NCBI RefSeq assembly: GCF_020379485.1
Contig: NC_063444.1
Location: 1,064,652-1,128,651, forward strand
DNA: 64,000 nt
From: Brassica napus
Taxonomy: Eukaryota > Streptophyta > Magnoliopsida > Brassicales > Brassicaceae
Direction of reading: 5' to 3'
Shown here: positions 22,407 to 32,428 of the stretch, in pieces
Layout of the letters: each line of letters starts with the position of its first letter
How positions within the stretch are numbered: the stretch's first letter is position 1
The notes under the pieces: generated by a model
Seen by the model: only the letters and a program-made list of their open reading frames with translations
Database searches by the model: none
Told to the model about the DNA's origin: nothing
Program-made: the position numbers and the translations under genes

Positions 22407-22489
22407 AAATTACTTATTTTGCTTTGATTTTTTAATTATATTTATGAATAAACGGTCTTTCACAACACCATCAGAGTTTAAGTCATGTA

Positions 22490-24365
22490 ATTAGGATAAC
22501 AAGAATTTTTGTTGATAGATGAGTATTTTTTTAGAATTTTTGATCAATAGGTTGTATTTTTAAATAAATGTTTTTAAAAATGTTATTTTTGGAAAGTTAT
22601 CATTTTATAGAGAAATATTGTAGATTTATGATTGTGATTTAGAAATTAGAATAACAAGAATTTTTGTTGGTAGATGAGTATTCTTTTAGAATTTTAAATC
22701 AACAAATACTATTTTAAAAATAAACATTTAAAAATGCTATTTTCAAAGAGTTATTCATTTTTGTTGAAAAATATTGTAGATTTTGGATTGTCATTTAAAA
22801 ATTAAGATAACAAGAATTTTTGTTGATAGATGAGTATTTTTTTAGCATTTTCGATTAATAGGTTGTATTTTTAGAGAATCTTTTTAAAAATACTATTTTT
22901 GGAAAGTTATCATGTTTATAGAGAAATATTGTAGATTTTGGATTGTGATTTAGAAATTAGAATAACAAGAATTTGTTGTTGATAGATGTATTCTTTAAGA
23001 GTTTTTAATCAATAAGTTATATTTTAAAGAACTTCTTTTTAAAAATGTTATTTTAGAAAGTTATCATTTTTATAGCGAACTATTTTAGATTTGAGATTGT
23101 GATTGAAAAATTAGGATAACAAGAATATTTGATCAATATGTTGTATTTTTTCAATAAACGTTTTAAAAATGTTTTTTTTGGGGAAAATATCATTTATAGA
23201 ATAATATAATAGATTTGGGATTGTGATTTAGAAATTAGGATAACAATAATATTTTTTGATAGCGTATTATTTAAGAATTATTTATCAATAAGTTGTATTT
23301 TTTAAATAAACTTTTAAAATGCTATTTTTGAAAAGTTATCATTTTATAGCAAAATATTGTAGATTTAGGATGGTGATTTAGAAATTAGGAGATAAAGAAT
23401 ATTTGTTGATAGATGTAGGATGAGTATTTTTTTTATAAGTTTTTATCAATACGTTGTATTTTTTAAAGATTTTTTTTTTAAATGTTATTTTTGGAAAGTT
23501 ATCATTTTATAGAGAAATATAGTATATCTGGGATTGTGATTTAGAAATTAGGATAACCAAGAATTTTTGTTGATATATGAGTATTCTTTTAGATTTATGA
23601 TCAGTGAGTTGTATTTTTTAAATAAACTTTTTTAAATGCTATTTTTGAAAAGTTATCATTTTTATAGAGAAATATAATAGATTTGGTATTGCGATTTAGA
23701 AATTAGGATAACAAGATTTTTTATTGATAGTTGAGTATGCTTATATAATTTTTGATCAATAGGTTGTATTTTTTAAAGAATATTTTTAAAAATGTTATTT
23801 TTGGAAAGTTATCATGTTTTACCGAAATATTGTATATTTGAGAATTTGATTTGGAAATTAGGATAACAAAAAAAAATGTTGATAGATGAGTATTCTTTTA
23901 GTTTTTTTATCAATGAGTTGTATTTTTTAAATAAACTTTTGAGAATTTTATTTTTGGAAATTTATCATTTTTATAGAGACATATAAAAGACTTGGGATTG
24001 CGATGTAGAAATTAGCATAACACAATTTTTTTTTGATAGTTGAGTATGCTTTTAAAATTTTTGATCAATAAGTTTTACTTTTAAAATAATCTTTCTAAAA
24101 TGATATTTTTGGAAAAGTTATCATGTTTATAGCGAAAATTTTAAGATTTGGGATTATGATTTTGAAAGTAGAATAACAAGAATTTTTTATTAATAGGTTG
24201 TATTTTTTAAATAAAGTTTATAGAAATGCTATTTTTTGAAAGTTATCATTTTATTGAAAAGTATAGTAGATTCAGAATTGTGATTTTGAAATTAGGGTAA
24301 CAATAAATTTTGTGCATAGAATATTTTTTTTAAAATTTTTGATTAATAGGTTGTAATTTTGTTAA
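22490..24365. repeat. AT-rich tandem array, ~155-bp unit, about 12 copies
   Basis: The unit begins GATAACAAGAATTTTTGTTGAT, runs through GATCAATAGGTTGTATTTTT and ATGTTATTTTTGGAAAGTTATC, and ends GATTTGGGATTGTGATTTAG. Unit starts fall near 22496, 22650, 22805, 22963, 23115, 23250, 23392, 23553, 23707, 23864, 24016, 24172 and 24297. Spacing is mostly 152-161 bp, with short units of 135, 142 and 125 bp carrying deletions. Copies differ by substitutions and small indels, so the array is not recent. It has no coding content. It lies directly against the right part of repeat B. Confidence 0.93.
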
Positions 24366-24466
24366 ATTATTGATGATTTATTGGTCACTTGATTGCTTAT
24401 GTTATGTGTGGAGATTGTTGGTTTCAATCTTACTCAAGCGCAATGCTTCAATTCAGTAAGTATAAA

Positions 24467-24721
24467 CAGAGCCGGTCCTAGAATTTGAGAGGGTGGATGC
24501 AAAATAAAAAAGTGACCACTTTTTTAAGAAAAAAAGAATAGAAAGAAAAAAAACAAAGGAGGAATTGTTTTCACTGGGTGTCGACCTCTTATTCTGATGA
24601 AAATGTGGACAAGAATTAACAACTAGGCTAAAGAAAATATTTATGAAATGTGGCCGAATGTAAAATAAAACATGCGGCCGCAAGCGGGTGCTTCATTGGC
24701 TTCATGCAAGAGCCGGCACTG
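24467..24721. mobile_element. hAT-type MITE (255 bp)
   Basis: Imperfect terminal inverted repeats: CAGAGCCGGTCCTAGA on the left, and GCAAGAGCCGGCACTG on the right, which reads CAGTGCCGGCTCTTGC in reverse. A perfect 8-bp target duplication AGTATAAA lies at 24459-24466 and 24722-24729. Eight-base duplications and CAGxGCCGG ends define the hAT superfamily. There is no transposase, so it is non-autonomous. Confidence 0.93.
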
Positions 24722-24731
24722 AGTATAAAAA

Positions 24732-25050
24732 TATTGATAATGTTTATGGTTAATGGAATGTTCTCATTTTCCTTACAAATATTTAAAGAGGAGTGAAACC
24801 ATATGTAGTAAATATAAGTGTTTAGACCCATGGAAAATCTTGCGATCATGAACGAATTTCTATTTTATATAACAAATTGATTGAAGTCATATCATAAATC
24901 AAAAGAGAAAAAGAAAAGAATGTCATATTAAGCATATTTGATTTCACATTTTCACTTTTACTTCTTTGAAATCGCCCAATTATTGAATTTTTGAGTTTAT
25001 AACGGTTAAAGAAATTTGTTGGTCTGATTTTTTTTTTTTTTGAAATCTAT
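24732..25050. repeat. Dispersed repeat C, copy 2
   Basis: Diverged partner of 20272-20590, beginning right after the MITE's target duplication with TTGATAATGTTTATGGTTAA and ending at TTTGTTGGTCTGATTTT. Confidence 0.7.
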
Positions 25051-25220
25051 TATGGGTGACCTTTGAAACTAAAAAAAAAAAAGAACTAATACAAAATTAA
25101 AATTATTATTTTTCAAACTAAATATAGTTTTTCCCCCTTTTTAGCCAATTTAATACTGTTGGGCTAAGATAGCTAAGCCCATTAAAAGCCCATTTTTATT
25201 GGCTTGTTTTCTTCGAGTAA

Positions 25221-25238
25221 GGGGGGGGGGGGGGGGGG
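25221..25238 (+). repeat. G18 homopolymer in the MAP1D leader/promoter
   Basis: Eighteen consecutive G's, 57 bases before the MAP1D ATG. Such a run can form a G-quadruplex and is length-unstable. Just upstream, AAGCCCATTAAAAGCCCATT (25176-25195) resembles plant site II / TGGGCT promoter elements. Confidence 0.7.
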
Positions 25239-25294
25239 ATACATACGGCGAACCGGAAAAAAAAACAAACTCGCCTCCGCCTTGAAGTAACAAA

Positions 25295-27017
25295 ATGGCG
25301 ACCGCGAAAACTCTGCAACCAAGAATCATCTCTTCCTTTCTCGGCAACAACTCTATTCTAGTATCAACGCAGCCTCTTCCCCACCTCTTTCGCTTCCATT
25401 TAGGTTCTTTCTCTATCTCTCTATTCATACTTCTACTACTACTACTACTATTTGGCTGAGCAGATTTTTTAATTATACAAAAGATTAAAACTTTCGAGTC
25501 CCCCATATTGCTATTTTACAGGGAGAAGGCATGTTTCGATGCAATTGTCAAGAACCTTGTCTGGATTAACCAATCTTCTCTTTAATACAAGGTACAGTAC
25601 TTTCTTTGTGTAACTCTGTTTTATAGCATAGAGAGACTGTATTGTTTGTTGTTAACTTTGTTGCTGCTGCTGCTGCTTGTCTAAAGAAACGTTGATGAAC
25701 TGATTGATGGCAAGAGAAAACGTCTGAAGCCAGGACACGTGTCTCCTCGCCGCCCTGTCCCTGCCCACATAACCAAACCTCCTTACGTTGAGTCTCTTAA
25801 AGTCCCCGGAATCTCGAGTGGACTTGAGATTCACGACGAGGACGGTGTAGAGAGGATGAGAGCTTCTGGGAGGCTCGCAGCTAGAGTTCGTGAATACGCT
25901 GGGACTTTGGTTAAGGTAATGAAATATTAAGTTTTTTTGAAGAAAATTACATAAAACATATGTCTAAGCAAAGCATCCAAATTTGTAAAAAAAATAATAA
26001 TTTTTTTAATTGAAATCTTCAAAATCTCAGGACCGGCCCTGTTTACGGTTTCTTTTGGTCTGTTTGACAGCCCGGTGTGACCACAGATGAGATTGATGAG
26101 GCTGTTCACAACATGATCATCGAGAACGGAGCTTATCCTTCGCCGCTTGGCTATGGAGGTTTCCCTAAGAGTGTCTGCACTTCTGTGAATGAATGCATTT
26201 GCCATGGAATCCCCGATTCACGACCGCTTGAGGATGGAGATATAATCAACATTGATGTCACAGTTTATTTGAACGTAAGTTTTCTCTTCTTCGTCACTAG
26301 TTAAGTTAAGTAAGGTTTACTCGATGCTTATTGTTGGTGTTATACACTCTACAGGGCTACCACGGTGATACTTCAGCTACTTTCTTCTGTGGAGATGTCG
26401 ACGAGAAAGCTAAAAAGCTAGTCCAGGTATATAACCAATTCAAGTTTTTACTATATAGTTTGATGAGATTTTCATATTTGGAATGTGGTTGGTGTAGGTG
26501 ACCAAAGAGTCTCTTGACAAAGCTATATCGATATGTGGACCTGGTGTTGAGTACAAGAAAATCGGCAAAATCATTCAGTAAGAGACTAATTTCTCTAAGC
26601 AATTAGTAGTATTTTTAATTAATGAGTATCTCATCAAATCAAATCTTTGTTAAAGTGATCATGCAGATAAATATAAATATGGAGTGGTTAGACAATTTGT
26701 AGGCCACGGTGTTGGACGTGTCTTCCATGCTGATCCTGTTGTTCTACACTTCCGTGAGTTTTGTCCTTAAAACACTTTGCGGCCCCATTCACGTTCTTTC
26801 TAAAACTTGCATCTTCTTCGCAGGGAATAATGAAGCTGGACGTATGGTTTTGAACCAAACCTTCACTATTGAACCCATGCTTACCATAGGAAGCAGAAAA
26901 CCGATTATGTGGGATGATAATTGGACCGTGGTTACAGAAGATGCAAGCCTCTCTGCGCAATTCGAGCATACCATTCTTATAACCAAAGATGGAGCTGAGA
27001 TACTCACCGACTGTTGA
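25295..27017 (+). CDS. MAP1D: Organellar methionine aminopeptidase MAP1D
   Basis: Eight exons with GT-AG borders. The start is ATG 25295 ([20 protein letters not shown]); the stop is TGA 27015-27017. The basic, Ser-rich N-terminus is an organelle-targeting presequence. The type-1 MetAP fold follows: [40 protein letters not shown]; then metal ligands Asp in [11 protein letters not shown] and Asp in [10 protein letters not shown], His in [15 protein letters not shown], Glu in [10 protein letters not shown] and Glu in [10 protein letters not shown]. All five ligands are present. It removes N-terminal Met after deformylation in plastids and mitochondria. The intron after [10 protein letters not shown] contains part of a hAT element ending at 26041 (feature at 25927). 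Length is close to the 350 residues I recall for Arabidopsis. It looks intact. Confidence 0.95.
25927..26041. mobile_element. hAT element end inside MAP1D intron
   Basis: The intron sequence ends a transposon-like segment with AAAATCTCAGGACCGGCCCTG, the reverse of a hAT terminus (CAGGGCCGGTCC). The matching left end and target duplication are not found, so only a truncated element is present and its left boundary is a guess. Confidence 0.5.
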
Positions 27018-27206
27018 GAAAAAAAATTGATTCCCAAGTTTGTCTCAGATTGATCTTTATTGGATGGAATACAAAACCAAATGGTATGTATGAAAATCAC
27101 ACTCATATATTCAAATATTCTTTTGCTCACAAAGTAAAGTGAATATTACACAAACAAGATACAAACAATGAGTTTTAGAGATTGTTTTTTGGGTACAATT
27201 ATAAAA

Positions 27207-29607
27207 TCAGGTCTTGAGTTTATGATATCTTGATTCTCTGAGTTTCCTTTCTTCTGACAGAATCTTTGCAACCCTGTAATTAATTAATTAATTAGCAGTA
27301 TTTTACGAGTTAAAACCATTGTAATTGTATAAAGTAGTGAACTTGGTTTCTCTTATAATATTAAAAGAAAAGAAATAATGAACCTTTTGAGAGCTTCTTC
27401 GTTGGTAACGTGATCAGAGATGGGTTCGTAATGGCCAGTTTCGAGATTGACACGAGATACATTTTTCTTCAGTAAAGCTTTACCAACTTCAACAAGACCA
27501 TCCATGTTCTTTTCTGTCGATATGTCCACTGATCCTATGTCACCCTTCAACGTATCGTCCTGTAATAGAAAACGTATATAAAATGTAAATTATTTTTATA
27601 TTTTTAGGTCCATAAAATTGACCTTTCACTAACGGTAATATTTTTTTTGTTATTATTATTTTATTTGTTTGATTAGTTTTTCGAACAAGTAAGTACCATA
27701 TAGACCAACCTTTACATCATTATTCCTTGGCACTTACTTGTTTAGATAACATATTATATAACCAAGAAGGTCTGAATTTGAACAATTCAAATTTAAATTG
27801 GGTAACTTCTAACTATTATATGACCAAAAACTATTTTTGAAAGTTTTCATTGTAAAAACAATGATTTTCGACAAAAGTTTTGTATATTTCATTAGAGATT
27901 AGCTACAAAAGGTTGTTAAGGTTGTTTTTAATACTACAGAAGCCTTGTACACTGATTGTTTTTAGTAATTTAAATATTTCCTTGCAACTTTTTTTCTTTA
28001 AAATAGATTATTAAAATCCTAGTTTTATAACAAGATCGAAAGAATTGTCATGCAAAAACCCTCTCTCAGAAAAAAAAAGAAAGAAAAGAATTGTCATGCA
28101 AAAGGGAAGAAACTCACATCGATACGTAAATAATTCGTCTCGGAATGAAGAGCTTGAAAAACGACACAGCTTTGGTAATCAACAATGTCTTGAATGGCCT
28201 CATTGTAACAATCAATAATTGGACTCGAACCATCCGCACAGATCCAACTCACCAGTCCCCATTTTGACGCCATTATCGCATCATACTTCTCTTCATTCCT
28301 TATCGAACCTGTCCCAAGCGATATCACCACAACCCTCGTGTAATCCAATGGGCTTATGTCTCCCATTGCTGGATTCTTCTTCACTATCTGCTTTGTCACT
28401 TCCGCAATCGCACACAGCGTCTACAAAACGTATAAACAACATAACATGACCAATAGATAATTAGGGTTTTAGGTTGGAAACTCATATAACTTTGCTTATA
28501 AAAAAAAAGAAAAAAAAGTCATATAACTTAATCGTCTATACCGGGTTATTGGCAGCGATGCCACCGTCAATGAGGTTATATTCATGTTTGTTTCCTTCAT
28601 TGTCTTCATTAGTGAACCGATGAGCCGGGAGATAAGTTGGTGCGGCTGATGTACTTAGGCATATATCTGATATTTTCGCGTCAGTAACTCGACGGCTCAC
28701 CGCCTATATTTGAAACATTGAATCAATAAAAATGATGTATAAGCAAGTGAAATATTGGTCTAAGACTTCCAAAATTTTAAAAATAATTAACATAAATACA
28801 TGTCTTCAATTTTTTTAAAGAATTTTTTATTAAATTGTTTATAGCCTTCAAATTTTATTATCAGCTCTGTGCATATACACATAGACGGATCGATGTTGGT
28901 GTATACCTGGTAAGAAGAGAAGATAACTGGTTGGAGTTTCTTGATGTCAAAGCAAGGTATGACAACGTTTGTCAAAGTTTGAGTCAGTCTCGTGTCTCCC
29001 AAGAAATCTTCTATTACTTCTCTTAAGTATTTCCCGTTGTACTTTGGTCCTCGTACAAGTCTCACCAGGATTTGAGCCCAGGCAAACGCCCCTCTGTACG
29101 TTTTAGAAGTTAAAATTTTTGTTATCAGTTTGCTCAAGACTCTTGAGTTATCAGATCAAACGCAAACGCAGAAGGCACATACCGCGGGTGTGGGAAGATT
29201 TTAGGGCAATGTTTGCGATAAAAAGGGACTATTTCTTTGGCCGCAAACAAAGGGCGGTTGCGGTTAGTTTTATCCGGTGCGGTCAACATCGCCACTATCA
29301 AACCTCCAGTGCTCGTCCCGGAGATGACATCAAAGTAATCCACAAGCCTTGCCTCCTCACCGTCCAATTCCTGTGTATGGATTTAAATATTTTTGTTACA
29401 TTATGAAATTGAGACGATATCCTAACAAGACTTATTTAGATTCAAGTAGACATATATGATATAAACCTGGAGTTGTGATTCTAGGTAAGCTAAGACAATA
29501 CCGGGAATGATCCCACGGACTCCACCACCATCGATGCTAAGGATCGTCACATGTTGTCCGTAGGAAGGAGAAAGACAACGTAATCTTCTTTCTGAAGAGA
29601 AAGCCAT
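27207..29607 (-). CDS. PLP4: Patatin-like phospholipase, PLP4 position (At4g37050)
   Basis: Seven exons, start ATG 29605-29607, stop 27207-27209, about 410 residues. The catalytic features of the patatin lipase fold are all visible: oxyanion-hole loop [13 protein letters not shown] in exon 1 (29467-29607); nucleophile Ser in [16 protein letters not shown] (exon 2); catalytic Asp in [12 protein letters not shown] (exon 4, about 28540-28703). The C-terminal exon reads [20 protein letters not shown]. It has no signal peptide, as expected for cytosolic pPLA-II lipid acyl hydrolases, which release fatty acids from galactolipids and phospholipids in stress and auxin signalling. It is the first of three same-strand tandem copies and the most diverged of them. 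No lesions are seen; inner exon borders are approximate. Confidence 0.9.
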
Positions 29608-29996
29608 GATTATTATTTTTCTGTCTCCTAACCTCGTTTTTAATAATCTAAAAACAAAGCTTATTATGTCTTCTCGGTAAGTGGTTAACTTCTCGTCCGG
29701 TTTTCAAGTCGGAGATGGTTATAAATGTGTTGAAACACTTAGAACTACCGTTACGGGTGAAACACAAACCCATATTTATAGAAAGAGATGTAGTATATGT
29801 TAAAGCCACTTTAGTGTTGGATTTTTTGTGTGAACCTACTGGGAGATTTCTTGATTTGGAATTTACACTTATGGTTACTTTATAGCATGTCAAGTTTTGG
29901 ACATACTTCTATATTGAAAAAACTAAATGACAACTGTTTTTCCATAAAAACAGTTATTCGACATTCATTCACACAAATTATAAGCAAAAGTCACCT

Positions 29997-30000
<4 letters not shown>

Positions 30001-30040
<40 letters not shown>
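30001..30040. repeat. (CA)13(TA)7 compound microsatellite
   Basis: Pure AC repeat followed by AT repeat, about 400 bp upstream of the PLP4 start. Confidence 0.9.
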
Positions 30041-30099
30041 CTATATCAAAAAGATTTATTTATAAAAATATCTGAAGATAATAATCCGCTATTTATGAA

Positions 30100-32428
30100 C
30101 ATTTCATCTTTATGGGATCTTTTTATTCCTCAGTGCTCCAAAATTGTGATACTGGTAATTTAACTCTTTGCTTAATTTATGTTAAAAAAATTGGGTTAAC
30201 ATCCTGAACTTCCTATTTTTGTTTTGTTTGAGGGTTGAATCAGGGTTCTTAATCTTAAACAATTATATGTGAGATATTTTACCAATAGAACATAGCAGAA
30301 CTGGGTAATGAGATTGTCCAATTAAAACATTTACGTGTAGAGACAACGAGAACCACACTTTCCAGGCAAATGTAACTGCTACACGAAACAATAAAATTTG
30401 CCTGAATTATGGATTTGGAATGGTTACGGTTAGTCATGAACTTTTTATGTATGCGTAATATCCTTTTTCCTCATGAAGTTTATATATAATCCAAAACTAG
30501 AGTTGCAAGTTAGAGATAATATTGGATATATCATTTTTCGAAACATATTGGATATATCATTTTTTAGAAATATCCTTTATATACTAAAGCGCAAGTCGGA
30601 TCTCCAATCAAAATCTGACACGTAGAAAATCCTTATAAAAAATTAAAAAACAACTGACACGTGGAAAAACTAAAAAAACTATAAATAAATATTTAAAATT
30701 TTCTCTGCCGTTACTATTTTCTTTAGTCTAAATATTAACTACATATTTCTTATTTTTCTCAAAAAAATTAAGCTTTGTTGGTTTATATATATATTTTCCG
30801 TATTTTCTTCGGCATCTTTTGTATAATAAAAGCATAAATCACTTGACCAATAATTCAAGTTTATTTTTCAAAAAAAAAAATTACTAAAAAAAAAACAGTT
30901 GAAACAAACCAGTTTATTTTTATTTTACTCTACATATAACGAAAAGAAGAAAAAACTGTGTCAACTGCCTCTCAACCATTACAACCACGGTACCCACCTC
31001 TTACGTTACATCAACTTATAAAATCATTCCAAACAGTTCCATTTTTTCCACAAAGTAACCGATGCTTTCATCTTTCGTATAGTTTGATTTTCTTCTCTTG
31101 AAAACGTTGTTGAAGTGTACAAAATGATTTTAGAGAAGATGAAGCGAAGGTTATACATGGCTTTTTGGAAATTCGTGGTTAGTGATGTAGACGAGTTCAG
31201 ATAATAGTTGTTTAGCAAAAGAGTAAGTGATAAAGTTTTAGCTTTTAAGTCTCAGCATTTAATTATCTTCCGTTATGAAGTTTGATTTTTTTTTAGTTTT
31301 TTTTTGCAGAGAAATCATTGTTACTACGTCTTCAAGTGATAAGGTGAAATAAATTTTAGAGATAATTAAACAAGAGAATGTTAATCATTTTCTTATTCCG
31401 TAGACAAATATCATATATCAAGGGTGATAATTAGTAAAGAAAAACATAAATTATTTTTTGCTTGCATAAATTTTAGGTAAAAATCAAAATACCAAGCAAT
31501 AAAAGTCAAATTTTAATTCGAAGTCCAAGTTTTAAGAAATATATGTTTAAAGTACTGCATGCTGTTTACGAGTTTGAACTAAAATAAAAATTCAAATTTC
31601 GACAAATATATGATTTGTATATTTGGTGTTCTTGATCTGAGGATGTCGGGTTTGTTTTATATATACTTGATAAGTTGATAGTATATTGTCTTCAACTATG
31701 TTGAAGTTCAAGTGTTACCAAGTGATACAACGATTTCTTTTACAAAAAAAAGTAAAACATCGATTCTCAGTATTTTATTTCTGTCCATGCCGTAGTACAT
31801 TATGTATACATGGTCCACGTTTGCGTGCGATATCCGGCCGTACGTCAAATGTTTTCGCGTTAATTACAAAAATAAATACAAATGTAATCTTAATCATTCG
31901 ATATTACCTTACCCATCCACGCCCTCTTATGCAATTCTTCACGCATCTAGTTTCCTTTAATTGACCTTTTCATTTTTTAATTAGTACCTAATTAATTTTA
32001 TGATAAAATAAGTGATTCATAATCTTTGGCGTGTAATATACATATATGAGTTTTCTTATGACCGTTTTAATAGATAATTAATACGCTTTGGCGTATAACA
32101 TTTATATATGAGTTTTCTTATGGTCGTTTATTTTTTGGTCACGGGTCTTGAAGGGGTCAAGTTCTTGAACACTGAACATCCTCTTAAGAACGTTCCAATT
32201 TTTGTACGGGTTATATATAAGATCATAGAGTTGTCCATTTTGGTATTTGTTGAACACATGAGCAAAGGATCATCAAAGTTGTCTTCTACAGTAAACCTAT
32301 TCTAATTACTACTATTAATTTTATTTTTACTATTATTTGTAAAGCAAATTATTCGTACTACTAGTAGCTAGTATTTTTATTTAATGTAACTAAACACAAC
32401 AAAAGCACGAGCGATCATCAAGCTGCAT
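30100..32428. other. Intergenic region between PLP4 and PLP5
   Basis: No gene is recognised. A ~63-bp diverged tandem duplication (CTTTGGCGT then ATATGAGTTTTCTTATG) lies at 32022-32130. Two copies of ATTGGATATATCATTTTT lie at 30521-30563. Near 30580, TATATACTAAAGCGCAAGTC resembles a Helitron 5' end, but no matching 3' end was found. Confidence 0.4.

Noticed and set aside
22490..24365. CRISPR-like array
   Set aside because: Units are ~155 bp, similar over their whole length without unique spacers, and the DNA is plant nuclear.
24453..24849. Reverse-strand open frames in and near the MITE
   Set aside because: Random frames in a non-autonomous transposon; no transposase similarity.
30575..30660. 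Possible Helitron 5' end (TATATACTAAAGCGCAAGTC)
   Set aside because: No hairpin plus CTRR 3' end found downstream before PLP5.
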